This document shows positions 51,609 to 60,744 of a stretch of DNA of 64,000 nt, piece by piece. Both the position numbers and the translations under genes were made by a program. Each line of letters starts with the position of its first letter. The stretch's first letter is position 1. This DNA comes from Aquirhabdus sp. (GTDB taxonomy: Bacteria > Pseudomonadota > Gammaproteobacteria > Pseudomonadales > Moraxellaceae): NCBI GenBank assembly GCA_030149815.1, contig JASLHI010000049.1, forward strand, positions 1 to 64,000, read 5' to 3'. The notes below the pieces were generated by a model. That model made no database searches. It was not told where the DNA came from and saw only the letters and a list, made by a program, of their open reading frames with translations.

Positions 51609-52673
51609 TTAGCGCGCACGACGCAAGGAATAAGCACCGAGTAAAAATGCACCGACAATCGGCAACAGCACATATAAAAAGATCACACCGCCAGCAACAA
51701 GACTGACATAGCCGACAAAATCCTGTAGATAACGGAATCCCAAACCAACCATCAGCGCAATCACCACCCGATAGCCCATCGAACGATTTCTCAGCGAGCC
51801 AAATACAAAAGAACACGCCAAAACCACCAGCGACAGTAAACCTAATGGGGCAAGCACTTTTTGCCAAAATGCCAACTTATAATCATCCGTGACGCCCGCA
51901 TTATCAATCGAAACAGATCGAACATATTTGAATAATTGGCTTGGCGAGAGCTCATCTGGTGCAGTAGTCGCGGCAGCCAGTAGTTTAGGTTTAAGATTAA
52001 CGTTCCACACCTGATTCACGGTATGTACAGGCTTACTCTGCCCGCTCGGCAGAATTTGAGCATTCGTCACACTCAGCAATATCCATGCGCTCTGACCCGC
52101 ATTACCTTGATATAATCCTGAAGGACTCTCCCAGCTATTGACCATAACTTGATGATCATCAAATTGGAACGCTTTGGTCGGCCCCAGTTCACCATTATCA
52201 TTCGCATAAGAAATAAATGAAAATTCCTGCCCTTCCTTGTGCCAATAGCCGTGTACTGCCGTATCCTGTTTCACCCCATTACGCACTGCAGTTGAGGCAA
52301 TATTTGCAGGTGGAATCAGCCATTGGCTTAGTGCAAATGCAAACAAACCAAAAATCAAAGCAGGACGCAAAACCCACACAACAATCCGCCAGACGCTCAC
52401 GCCAGACGCGCGCATCACAATCAATTCACTATTTGTCGCAAGCGAGCCTAAGCCCACGACAGCACCAATCAATGCACCGATGGGTAAAATAGCGTACAAG
52501 TTCTCTGGAATTTGCAAAAATACGAAATACAGTGCGGAACCTATTCGATAATGCTCATTTAAATCACCCAATTGCCCCAAAAATACAAAGAGCATTTGTA
52601 CCGTTAACAAAATCAGAATCACACCGAGCATTGCCGCAAAGGTCGCCTGACTGACGTGACGACGCATAATCAT
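51609..52673 (-). CDS. lptG: LPS export ABC transporter permease LptG
   Basis: 354 residues with six membrane helices and a large periplasmic beta-jellyroll (about 120-260). RRHVSQATFAAMLGVILILLTVQMLFVFLGQL, ALIGAVVGLGSLATNSELIVMRASGVS and the final RYLQDFVGYVSLV are typical YjgP/YjgQ signatures. With LptF and LptB it extracts LPS from the inner membrane. The start overlaps the lptF stop in an ATGA arrangement. Confidence 0.95.
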   Translation of the reverse strand: MIMRRHVSQATFAAMLGVILILLTVQMLFVFLGQLGDLNEHYRIGSALYFVFLQIPENLYAILPIGALIGAVVGLGSLATNSELIVMRASGVSVWRIVVWVLRPALIFGLFAFALSQWLIPPANIASTAVRNGVKQDTAVHGYWHKEGQEFSFISYANDNGELGPTKAFQFDDHQVMVNSWESPSGLYQGNAGQSAWILLSVTNAQILPSGQSKPVHTVNQVWNVNLKPKLLAAATTAPDELSPSQLFKYVRSVSIDNAGVTDDYKLAFWQKVLAPLGLLSLVVLACSFVFGSLRNRSMGYRVVIALMVGLGFRYLQDFVGYVSLVAGGVIFLYVLLPIVGAFLLGAYSLRRAR

Positions 52674-53806
52674 TTCACATCTCCCACAACGACGACATTC
52701 CCACCGCCAGATGAACCACCATCTCGATCATGTTTACCTGCAAAACGCGCGGTTAAGCGCTGCTTCCTCGCCAAGAGCAACGAAAAGAACAGATAAAAAA
52801 CCATCAGTGCTGGATATGCCCAGACCGATAACACGCCTTTTCCGATGCGTAATTTGATGGCCAGCAATCCAATCACCAACGCAACAAATAAGAGTAAGGC
52901 AGGAAAAAGTCGTAAAAAGCGACCTTGTCGTGGACTCACTTCTGCCAAAGGCAATGCCAAAATCACAGCAATCAAAATCATGATCGGCATAGACCAGCGC
53001 CAACCCAATTCACTCAAGGACTTTGCATCTTTCAAATGCGTCATCAAATCAGTCGTGCGCATTGATTCTGTTGGGGTAGCCATCACATCAGCCGATTGCG
53101 CATCGTTTAGATTTAATCTGTACGTTGCAAATTGCGCTTCTGAATAATGTAACTGCCCTGCTTTCAACTCGTAGCGACGACCATCGTGTAATTCGACAAT
53201 GGTATTTAAATGCTTTGGGTCGATCAGTCGAATGGCTTGTTGTGCGACGATCAAAACATCAGATCCATTCGTGGCATTTTGGTGGACAAAGACTTTGAGC
53301 AGTTTTGTTTTGTCTGGCGACTGATCTTCAGCATAAAACGTATAAGAGCCTGAGGTTATGAACTTTCGAGGGCTGACCAGATCAAAGCCTTTTTTAGAAG
53401 ATTGCTCGGCCATGACTTTGGTTGCATGCTCAAACCCCCAAGGCGCAGCAAACAGCGTCAACCCTGCCTCAGAGATCATCAATAACAGCACAAATGGCCA
53501 CAGCATGATGCCCAAGCTGTCACGGCTAATTCCACTGGCATTGATAACCGCCATTTCATGATCGACATATAACCGACCAAAGACCAGCATCAATCCTGTA
53601 AAAAAACCTAACGGTAAAATTAAGGTCAGAAAATCAGGCATCCGATAAGCAACAATCAAAAAGAGTGCGCTGACATCCAGACCGCCTTGAGCGGCAATTC
53701 CGAAATACTTAATCAGTCGCCCACCAATCATGATAAACGCCAAAAAACCCGTCACAACCAGCGTTGTTGCGACGACTTGACGTAGCAAATAGCGATTTAT
53801 AATCAC
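52670..53806 (-). CDS. lptF: LPS export ABC transporter permease LptF
   Basis: 378 residues, GTG start. The N-terminal IINRYLLRQVVATTLVVTGFLAFIMIGGRL and MADF-like RMPDFLTLILPLGFFTGLMLVFGRLYVDHEMAVINASGIS match LptF. The C-terminal tail after the last helix is extended and Gly-rich (KHDRDGGSSGGGNVVVVGDVK). It acts with LptG. It lies divergent from pepA, as in many gammaproteobacteria. Confidence 0.96.
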   Translation of the reverse strand: MIINRYLLRQVVATTLVVTGFLAFIMIGGRLIKYFGIAAQGGLDVSALFLIVAYRMPDFLTLILPLGFFTGLMLVFGRLYVDHEMAVINASGISRDSLGIMLWPFVLLLMISEAGLTLFAAPWGFEHATKVMAEQSSKKGFDLVSPRKFITSGSYTFYAEDQSPDKTKLLKVFVHQNATNGSDVLIVAQQAIRLIDPKHLNTIVELHDGRRYELKAGQLHYSEAQFATYRLNLNDAQSADVMATPTESMRTTDLMTHLKDAKSLSELGWRWSMPIMILIAVILALPLAEVSPRQGRFLRLFPALLLFVALVIGLLAIKLRIGKGVLSVWAYPALMVFYLFFSLLLARKQRLTARFAGKHDRDGGSSGGGNVVVVGDVK

Positions 53807-54157
53807 GATGTTTGATCCAAAATATTATCCAATACGCCGCTTATCGATAAACCCATCACACAATTCCAAAAATACCTAAGCGCGCATTCGTACTTGAGGC
53901 ACGATAGTGTACCTGATTGTGATCAATCATGGATAACGACAGTCACACTCATGACGCGATTGTCTCATAGCAACAATTCAAATCGATGATTGCTCATGTA
54001 AAAGAACAATATCGCATTCAAATCACTATCAAACTACTGTTCAGAAAGGAGCGACAATGCTTTAATGCACCGATGCATTGCGATGAAGACGTCCGCTATT
54101 TTCTCGCACCACCACATTTTTAGACATTTTAGTTAAACCGATTGGACATCACGACTT
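53807..54157. other. divergent lptF/pepA control region
   Basis: A 351-base gap without a plausible gene. It must hold promoters for both lptF (minus) and pepA (plus). A near-palindrome around GATTGTGATCAATC (about 53915) could be an operator, but none is assigned. Confidence 0.5.
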
Positions 54158-55663
54158 ATGGCATCGAAGACCCATTCTGATACAACAACGCTCTCTAGTG
54201 CCTCTTTGTCACTACAAATTAAACATCGCGCCATCGCATCCCAGCCTGATGATGTATTAGTTATTTTTTTAGATACGGATGAATTAGCGAACTTGCCAGA
54301 TACGCTGCCACCAAGCACACAATCAGCAATCCAAACCAGCGCCACACGTGCAGGTTTTACCGCTAAACTTGGTGAGACATTACCGCTTTATCAAGTTGAA
54401 CAGGATGGTTTTGAACAAGTTCTCGTCGTCGGAACAGGCACTTTAGCGCAACTCACCGCAGGACAAGCACAGAAACTTGCGGCAAGCATTATTAAAGCGC
54501 TCTCCGAGCGTAGTACACATGTTGCGATTACAATTGATGGCATGCCTGATGCAGTCATCGATATTTTTGCCTTAGCATTAGCCAACAAGAGCTATCAGTT
54601 TGACCTCTACAAAACAAAAAAATCGACCAGCAAGCTCACTGAAATCACATTACAAACTGCTGAAGCAGATAGATTGCAAGCTCGTATTAATCTAGTCAAT
54701 GCAACGCATATCGGTCAAAGCTTTACACGTAATTTAGGCAATCAGCCTGCGAATGTCTGTTTTCCAGAGTATCTCGCAGAACAAGCGCAAGCGCTCGCTG
54801 CGGAATATCCAGACCTGCTCAAAGTCACTGTACTTGATGAAAATCAAATGGCTGAACTTGGCATGCACTCATTCCTTGCCGTGTCCAAGGGTTCAGAACG
54901 TCCAGGTCGCTTAATTACATTGGAATACACAGGCAAAGCAGATCAAAGCAAACCGATTGTTCTCGTCGGTAAAGGCGTGACTTTCGACACAGGCGGTATT
55001 TCGATCAAGCCTGCTGCGGGCATGGAAGACATGAAGTTTGATATGAGTGGCGCTGCATCAGTGATTGGTACTATTCGTGCACTCTGTGTGTCGAAACTAC
55101 CCATCAATGTCGTCGGCGCATTAGCCTGTGCTGAAAACATGCCTTCAGGTCGCGCAACTCGCCCAGGTGATATTGTGACCTCCATGAGCGGTCAAACCAT
55201 CGAAATCCTCAACACCGATGCAGAAGGTCGTTTGGTGCTGTGTGACACACTGACCTACATCGAACGCTTCAACCCTGAAATCGTCCTCGATATGGCAACG
55301 CTAACCGGCGCATGTGTCGTGGCACTCGGTGAAGTGGTTTCTGGTCTATTTAGTCCTGATGATGAGCTGGCGGATGAGCTACTCGCTGCAGGTCTAGCCG
55401 TGCATGATCGTGCATGGCGCTTGCCTCTGCTGGAAGACTACCAAGAATTATTGGACTCGCCTGTTGCTGATATGGCGAATATCGGTGGACGCTTCGCAGG
55501 CGCAACCACCGCAGCATGTTTCTTATGGCGCTACACCAAACAATACCGCTGGGCACACTTGGATATCGCAGGCACAGCAAACACCACTGGCGCGAATAAA
55601 GGTTCTACAGGCCGCCCTGTACCGCTCTTAATGCAGTTCTTGCGTGTACGTGCAGGTCTATAA
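54158..55663 (+). CDS. pepA: leucyl aminopeptidase (PepA)
   Basis: 501 residues. The M17 catalytic part has VLVGKGVTFDTGGISIKPAAGMEDMKFDMSGAASV and the signature NTDAEGRLVLCD, with the metal-binding Asp, Lys and Glu. The N-terminal macro-like domain is about 1-170. PepA is a zinc/manganese exopeptidase and in some bacteria also a DNA-binding factor for Xer recombination and carAB. It is followed by holC, the usual order. Confidence 0.97.
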   Translation: MASKTHSDTTTLSSASLSLQIKHRAIASQPDDVLVIFLDTDELANLPDTLPPSTQSAIQTSATRAGFTAKLGETLPLYQVEQDGFEQVLVVGTGTLAQLTAGQAQKLAASIIKALSERSTHVAITIDGMPDAVIDIFALALANKSYQFDLYKTKKSTSKLTEITLQTAEADRLQARINLVNATHIGQSFTRNLGNQPANVCFPEYLAEQAQALAAEYPDLLKVTVLDENQMAELGMHSFLAVSKGSERPGRLITLEYTGKADQSKPIVLVGKGVTFDTGGISIKPAAGMEDMKFDMSGAASVIGTIRALCVSKLPINVVGALACAENMPSGRATRPGDIVTSMSGQTIEILNTDAEGRLVLCDTLTYIERFNPEIVLDMATLTGACVVALGEVVSGLFSPDDELADELLAAGLAVHDRAWRLPLLEDYQELLDSPVADMANIGGRFAGATTAACFLWRYTKQYRWAHLDIAGTANTTGANKGSTGRPVPLLMQFLRVRAGL

Positions 55664-55697
55664 ACATAGAGGCCAAAACATAGAGGTAAGTAGCGCA

Positions 55698-56126
55698 GTG
55701 ACCAGTGCTGTTAGTTTTTATTTGCTCAACGATGATAAGGTGAACCAAGAAGCGTTTGCCTGTCGTCTTTGCCAACGTGCGCTCAGCGAAGGTCTACCGC
55801 TATTCGTCTGGTGTGAATCGCAAGAAAGTATGGAACGTTTCGATCAATTGCTCTGGACGTTTCAAGCCTCAAGTTTCATTCCACATGACGTTGATAATGT
55901 AAATGCATCCATTTGCTTAGGGTTATCTGTTCCAGATGCTTTCCTCAAAGCATCTGGGCAAAAAGTTGGTTGTCTGAACCTCAGTCAGAATGCTGTAGAT
56001 GCAAAATTGTTTGACCGTGTTCTCGAAATTATTGAAGCCAATGATGCCGCAAAAATCGCAGGACGCGAACGATTTAAGGGATATAAGACACAAGGCATTA
56101 CGCCGACAACGCATCAGATCAAATAA
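55698..56126 (+). CDS. holC: DNA polymerase III chi subunit
   Basis: About 142 residues from GTG 55698, with GAGG upstream; a longer frame opens at 55644 within pepA. SFYLLNDD, ACRLCQRALSEGLPLFVWCESQESMERFDQLLWTF and FIPHD match the chi family. Chi links the clamp loader to SSB. The pepA-holC order supports the call. No valS follows here. Confidence 0.85.
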   Translation: MTSAVSFYLLNDDKVNQEAFACRLCQRALSEGLPLFVWCESQESMERFDQLLWTFQASSFIPHDVDNVNASICLGLSVPDAFLKASGQKVGCLNLSQNAVDAKLFDRVLEIIEANDAAKIAGRERFKGYKTQGITPTTHQIK

Positions 56127-56163
56127 CTGATCGTTTGTTCAATCTAGCTTGAGAGAAATACGA

Positions 56164-56535
56164 ATGTCACTACAACTTGGCGCAAATTTTCCAAATCGCT
56201 GGCTTGCTGCGCCGCAGGAAATCAGACGGCAGTTTTTGCGCGACTTAAATAATGTGTGCTTATTACTAGATCCCAAGACTGACTTTGATGAGTGGCAAAG
56301 CGATCAAATCGAAGATCCTGATCATATTGTACCTCTGAAAACAAATCTCCATGTCAACCCAAGTCCAGACGCGACAAAAGCCTCTCTCCCAGTGAGCTCG
56401 TTAGTTGCGCTGGAACAACGCTTACTGAAACAAGCCGATCAAGTCATCGAACGCGCACTTGATCCAATTCGTGCAGAACTGAGAAGCTGGATTCAGGAGC
56501 AGATCAGGAGGGAAATTGGGGCGAGTCAGGGTTAG
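56164..56535 (+). CDS. conserved protein of unknown function downstream of holC
   Basis: 123 residues from ATG 56164. Notable features are NFPNRWLAAPQEIRRQFLRDLNNVCLLLDP near the N-terminus and a charged, helical C-terminus (LVALEQRLLKQADQVIERALDPIRAELRSWIQEQIRREIG). There is no signal or membrane segment. It starts 37 bases after holC and is probably co-transcribed. It is likely a lineage-specific protein; no known family is recognised. Confidence 0.7.
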   Translation: MSLQLGANFPNRWLAAPQEIRRQFLRDLNNVCLLLDPKTDFDEWQSDQIEDPDHIVPLKTNLHVNPSPDATKASLPVSSLVALEQRLLKQADQVIERALDPIRAELRSWIQEQIRREIGASQG

Positions 56536-56631
56536 TACTACGTTCCTATTTTATCAAGATTGACCTTTATAGGATAAATCTAACACCCGATCTATCAGCC
56601 TCATAAAAATCTCAAATAGGTAACTAAACAA

Positions 56632-56940
56632 ATGAATCTGAGCAACGGTTTCAGTGGGACTCTACGAACGTTTGCATACTTTATGGCAAGCGGAACTCAC
56701 AGCATGTTGGAAAATATCGAGTATTTAGATCTATATGGCACTGAACCGAGTGCAATTGAAATGGTCTTTGCTATATTTGTAAACGTGATCGAAATTGATG
56801 AAGAAGGTAATGTACTAAACTTTACGTATGCCCAAAAAAGAGCAACAGACTATCTAATATCTTATTGCGACCCATCATTCGAAGTATTACCACCTTATGA
56901 AGAATGGGAGATAGCACTGTATAATCCACCAAGGATTTGA
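56632..56940 (+). CDS. small soluble protein, immunity-like (possibly DUF7677)
   Basis: 102 residues, acidic. FSGTLRTFAYFMASGTHSMLENIEYLDL, PSAIEMVFAIFVNVIEIDEEGNVLNF and DYLISYCDPSFEVLPPYEEWEIAL resemble a family of small orphan proteins I recall as DUF7677, often scattered near polymorphic toxin loci. No toxin gene is adjacent here. The family assignment is from memory and uncertain. AGG precedes the ATG. Flanking DNA is AT-rich. Confidence 0.55.
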   Translation: MNLSNGFSGTLRTFAYFMASGTHSMLENIEYLDLYGTEPSAIEMVFAIFVNVIEIDEEGNVLNFTYAQKRATDYLISYCDPSFEVLPPYEEWEIALYNPPRI

Positions 56941-57074
56941 TGTTATAACAAATCCGTCAAATGTAAATACAGGCTTCGCTGATATTCAGTAACCATAATA
57001 AACTTACAAATAATAATGATTAAATATCAATCAACACTCCACCCAAACCCTATTGATGAACTAAGGATAATTAA

Positions 57075-57467
57075 TTGAAAAATATAATCATTGGACTAGT
57101 CTTATTATTTTGTATATGGAAAGGCTACTCACACTTCACGAATCCACAAGCTGAATCTTCTAGCACAGAATCGTCTGGCATGCCCTTAGATCAAGTTCAC
57201 GCCTTGGCAGCAACAGTCAAAGCAGAAGAAGTCGAAATGTACACAACAACAGAATGCCCATATTGCCAAGAAGCAAAAGCATGGTTGAATCAGTATGGTT
57301 TTGCATTTACTGAATGCAACATGAGCCTCAGCAATCAATGCATCAACGAATTCAAAGATTATGGCGCGAACGGCACACCTTTTCTCGTTATCCGCAGAGG
57401 CAATAAAGTCCACCAAATGAAGGATGGCTTTGATACCCATGAGTTTCTAACCGCATTACAGCAGTGA
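57075..57467 (+). CDS. membrane-anchored glutaredoxin-like protein
   Basis: 130 residues, TTG start with AAGGA seven bases upstream. An N-terminal hydrophobic anchor (about 3-18) and a linker precede a thioredoxin fold with the active site TTTECPYCQEAKAWL and the cis-Pro in NGTPFLVIRRGNKV. Two further Cys (ECNMS, NQCINEF) occur. The anchor suggests a periplasmic disulfide or glutathione-linked role, but the partner is unknown. Confidence 0.82.
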   Translation: MKNIIIGLVLLFCIWKGYSHFTNPQAESSSTESSGMPLDQVHALAATVKAEEVEMYTTTECPYCQEAKAWLNQYGFAFTECNMSLSNQCINEFKDYGANGTPFLVIRRGNKVHQMKDGFDTHEFLTALQQ

Positions 57468-57502
57468 AGCGGGATATTATTTTATAAGCGTGGTTCTAGA
57501 TC

Positions 57503-57862
57503 TTACTTCTTATGTCGCACTGTCACCTTTAATCCGACAGGTTTCGTGGATACCCACGCCGCAAACTTAGCAATTTCTGGATGCGCCGCTAAAGCCTCAA
57601 CTGTATTGTATTGCTGCATCAACGTCGCATTATCCAGCACCGCATGGACTTGTGAATGACATGGTCGACATAGCAAGGCGATGCGAAACAACATCTCTTC
57701 TTTTTCAAAAAAACGTTGTGTACGTCCTTTGTTATGACGAGACTGCGGAATCAAATGATGACGTGTCAAAGGCAACTGCGTTCGACCACAGAGTTCACAA
57801 GCAGCCTCACTTGCACCCACCTCCTGCTCGGATTCAGCACGATTATTGACTGCTCTGTTCAT
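57503..57862 (-). CDS. HNH endonuclease-like protein
   Basis: 119 residues. The zinc-ribbon HNH pattern is CELCGRTQLPLTRHHLIPQS with CRPCHSQVH, a compact HNH with two CxxC knuckles. The N-terminus is polar. It converges with the glutaredoxin gene. Such small stand-alone HNH proteins are common in Moraxellaceae; no restriction partner is nearby. Confidence 0.8.
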   Translation of the reverse strand: MNRAVNNRAESEQEVGASEAACELCGRTQLPLTRHHLIPQSRHNKGRTQRFFEKEEMLFRIALLCRPCHSQVHAVLDNATLMQQYNTVEALAAHPEIAKFAAWVSTKPVGLKVTVRHKK

Positions 57863-57995
57863 GGTTTATTAATGCATCATTTCTATTTCAGACCTATTGT
57901 GTCATGAATCGAGATCACTACAAAATCCTGTAAAACACTGTCCCAAAGTTGCTTATTATCATTTTAAAGCAAACGTTCCTGATCGGAGTCATTTC

Positions 57996-58463
57996 ATGTT
58001 CGAGAAACTAAAACGTAATTCGACCATTGCTCGGCTCTGGTTGAACTCCTATATCCCCTATTTTGGGGCGAGTATTCGCACCACTCAATTAAATCTCGAT
58101 GCGGGAATCGTACAAGTCGAAATGCCGTTGAATGCCCTCAATAAAAATGCTGTCGGCACTCAATTTGGTGGCAGTCTGTACGCGATGATTGATCCATTTT
58201 ATATGCTGCTCCTGATGCACCAACTCGGTCATGATTATGTCGTCTGGGATAAAGCCGCAAATATTAATTTCATCTCGCCAGGTCGTGGTCGAGTGACAGC
58301 GCGTATCGAATTATCCAAAGCAGAAGTGCAACAGATTAGAGAACTTGCCGCAGGCAACAAGCCTGTACTTCGTACCTATCCTGTCGATATTTATGGAGAA
58401 GATGGCAAGCTCGTCGCCCATGTAGAAAAGGTTTTGTATATCCGACGAAAGAAAGGTGTTTGA
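57996..58463 (+). CDS. DUF4442 hotdog-fold protein (thioesterase-like)
   Basis: 155 residues from ATG 57996, with GGAG upstream; an earlier in-frame start at 57897 is unlikely. The hotdog core NKNAVGTQFGGSLYAMIDPFYMLLLM and WDKAANINFISPGRGRVTARIEL fit DUF4442. The usual acyl-CoA thioesterase role is possible, but no catalytic dyad can be assigned with confidence. It is bordered downstream by a REP-like repeat. Confidence 0.8.
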   Translation: MFEKLKRNSTIARLWLNSYIPYFGASIRTTQLNLDAGIVQVEMPLNALNKNAVGTQFGGSLYAMIDPFYMLLLMHQLGHDYVVWDKAANINFISPGRGRVTARIELSKAEVQQIRELAAGNKPVLRTYPVDIYGEDGKLVAHVEKVLYIRRKKGV

Positions 58464-58522
58464 TGGGTTCAACAAACTCATTTCACAAACACTCTTAAAA
58501 ATCAAAGTTCACTGAGTTGAGT

Positions 58523-58567
58523 TGAAACGATTACGTTTCACCGCACATTTCGACAGGCTCAATGAGC
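58523..58567. repeat. hairpin and second copy of the REP-like repeat
   Basis: TGAAACG/CGTTTCA (58523-58540) forms a seven-base stem. 58544-58567 matches, inverted, the left arm at 33477-33500. It sits between convergent genes (DUF4442 and SPFH). Confidence 0.6.
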
Positions 58568-58592
58568 TATTGAGTTGAAAGAACATAAAGCA

Positions 58593-59483
58593 TTATACCG
58601 TTGTCGTATTCACAATCGGATTCACGCTCTTTTCACCACACAGTACAATCAATAAATTACTGACCAATGCTGCACGACGATCAGCATCCAATGTCACCGT
58701 ACCCTTGGTTTCCAAACGCTGTAATGCCATTTCAACCATACCCACTGCACCATCGACAATCTGACGACGCGCAGCAATCATGGCAGCCGCTTGTTGGCGT
58801 TGTAACATCGCTTGAGCGATCTCTGGCGCATATGCCAGATGACTGATTCTTGCTTCAGTGACGATGACGCCTGCACGCGCAAGACGTGCATTTAACTCTT
58901 GTTCCAGATATTCATTAATCAGACCTGTACTGTCGCGCAAAGTCACATCAGCATGATCATCTTCACCGTGATCATAGGCATAAGAACTTGCAAGCTTACG
59001 CACTGCGGCTTCAGATTGAATATTCACAAACAACCCATAGTCGTCCACATCAAACGTCGCGCGCGCCGTATCATCCACTTGCCAGACCACAACCGCGGCA
59101 ATTTCAATTGGATTTCCGCTTTTATCATTCACCTTCAAGGCTTGACCATTCAGATTACGGGCACGTAGGCTGATTTTTTGTTTGCTATAAAACGGATTGA
59201 CCCAACGTAAGCCGCTTTTTTTCATCGTACCCATGTAGGTACCAAGAAAAGTCGTGATCACTGCTTCGTTCGGTGCAATCACTGACATGCCTTTAAAAAT
59301 CAGCATGCTTATTACAAATAAAACGATCGATATTGCCGTAGGCTCTTGTGAAGAAATAAAAGAAACCACAGAAAAACCAAGCAAAACCAATGCTACAACC
59401 AGTAAAGCATAACCACTCACCTGTACAAGTAGTGGCTTCTCAACGACCGAAGTTTTTGAGATTGGATGATTCGTGATAGCCAT
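58593..59483 (-). CDS. SPFH/Band 7 domain membrane protein
   Basis: 296 residues. Two N-terminal hydrophobic segments (about 22-42 and 52-66) precede an SPFH domain: VIAPNEAVITTFLGTYMGTMKKSGLRWVNPFYSKQKISLRARNLNGQ, a YEIGTR-like region, and the C-terminal helix LQRQQAAAMIAARRQIVDGAVGMVEMAL. This type organises membrane microdomains or protects proteases. It is followed on the minus strand, 35 bases upstream, by an AgmX-like gene. Confidence 0.88.
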   Translation of the reverse strand: MAITNHPISKTSVVEKPLLVQVSGYALLVVALVLLGFSVVSFISSQEPTAISIVLFVISMLIFKGMSVIAPNEAVITTFLGTYMGTMKKSGLRWVNPFYSKQKISLRARNLNGQALKVNDKSGNPIEIAAVVVWQVDDTARATFDVDDYGLFVNIQSEAAVRKLASSYAYDHGEDDHADVTLRDSTGLINEYLEQELNARLARAGVIVTEARISHLAYAPEIAQAMLQRQQAAAMIAARRQIVDGAVGMVEMALQRLETKGTVTLDADRRAALVSNLLIVLCGEKSVNPIVNTTTV

Positions 59484-59518
59484 CGTCTTTTCCTTATTGA
59501 AGGATTGATTTAGAGTTT

Positions 59519-60490
59519 CTAGTCAAAACTAAACGTATACACAATATCAAATGTTGCATACTGACCTGATTTAAAGTCTAGACCCTTAATGATATAAACT
59601 AAATTATTTTCAAAATCAGCATTATTTAAGTCGCTATCTACAATACTTGCCGCATCTACCTGTCCATAAGTATCAATCATAATATGCACTTTGACATCGC
59701 CATCCATATCAGGATCAGCAAGCTTTGCACGCATATACGCATTCTTGATTTCAGGCATCGCACTACGAATGACTTTCTTGAAATCAGGACGAAGTGCTGT
59801 GTAATGCGGCGCTAAATCATCCGTTGGACCTGTAGGCACTGGAGGTGGAGGTAATTGCACACCAGTCCACTTGGCATCAATCAACTCAGGGTCAAACCAT
59901 TTTTCGCCGTCATTGTTATATACATGTTCCGTCAGTGTGACTTTCGGCTTCATTGAGTGCCATGAAAACACAAAATTCCGCTTACCACTATGTGGTTCAG
60001 ACATATCCGCACGTTCTAAATGTGGTCCAATAAGACTACTTTCAGTCACACCATACAGTGCACAAGTTTGTGCACAATCATTTTGCATCGCTGTAATCGC
60101 AACATTGCGGTAATACGCAATTTGGTTTGCTTCATCAAATTGATTGGATTCATAGACAATTAAATAAACCGCCGCTGCGCCAAAGCCGAACGCAATCCAG
60201 TATTTCTTATTGGATAGAAAAGAACTCGTAACCGCTTCTTGTTCAGTATTCACCGAACTCCACGGTAGTTTAATATTGGGGTTAGTCAGAACCTTCCACG
60301 TTGCCCATGGAAGTGCAATCGAGCACGCGACAGCAAGTATTCCGATGCCATGTGGAATGTGGTAATAGACAAAGAACGGATTAAGAATCGCCTTCACCAA
60401 TAAAAATCCAGCCACAAATGCAGCCAGAATGACGCACCACTTGATTAAAAACGCAATCGGAAGACGCGCTAATAATGCACCTTTATTCAT
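59519..60490 (-). CDS. membrane protein with TonB-C/AgmX-like C-terminal domain
   Basis: About 323 residues from ATG 60490; an earlier start at 60544 is possible. Three to four N-terminal helices (about 10-110), a periplasmic part with two Cys (NDCAQTCALYG), a PPPPVPTGPTDD linker, and a C-terminal domain IRSAMPEIKNAYMRAKLADPDMDGDVKVHIMIDTYGQVDAASIVDSDL...FDIVYTFSF, which resembles TonB C-terminal/AgmX-PglI domains. No ExbB/D is adjacent. It is probably in one transcript with the SPFH gene. Confidence 0.65.
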   Translation of the reverse strand: MNKGALLARLPIAFLIKWCVILAAFVAGFLLVKAILNPFFVYYHIPHGIGILAVACSIALPWATWKVLTNPNIKLPWSSVNTEQEAVTSSFLSNKKYWIAFGFGAAAVYLIVYESNQFDEANQIAYYRNVAITAMQNDCAQTCALYGVTESSLIGPHLERADMSEPHSGKRNFVFSWHSMKPKVTLTEHVYNNDGEKWFDPELIDAKWTGVQLPPPPVPTGPTDDLAPHYTALRPDFKKVIRSAMPEIKNAYMRAKLADPDMDGDVKVHIMIDTYGQVDAASIVDSDLNNADFENNLVYIIKGLDFKSGQYATFDIVYTFSFD

Positions 60491-60663
60491 ATAACACCAT
60501 AATATTAAGATTCGCGTACCTAAAACTCTTCGAGAAGGCATCACGTCAGCATCTTTTACTTCACTACTAAACTATACGGCAGAAAAATAACAGAACAAAT
60601 AATGACTCAATTCTTTTTAACGACACACTCTAGACAAGAACCGTTCGTCTGTTGAACAACACG

Positions 60664-60698
60664 CATGATCTGCGATGGATCGACGAAATCAGATCATG
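60664..60698 (-). terminator. possible hairpin downstream of the BaeR-like gene
   Basis: CATGATCTG and CAGATCATG pair perfectly over nine bases with a 17-base loop, 47 bases beyond the response regulator stop. No U tract follows on minus, so termination is not certain. Confidence 0.4.
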
Positions 60699-60744
60699 GG
60701 CAATTACAAACGGTTATGCAAGATACACGTCGAATAAACGTTTA

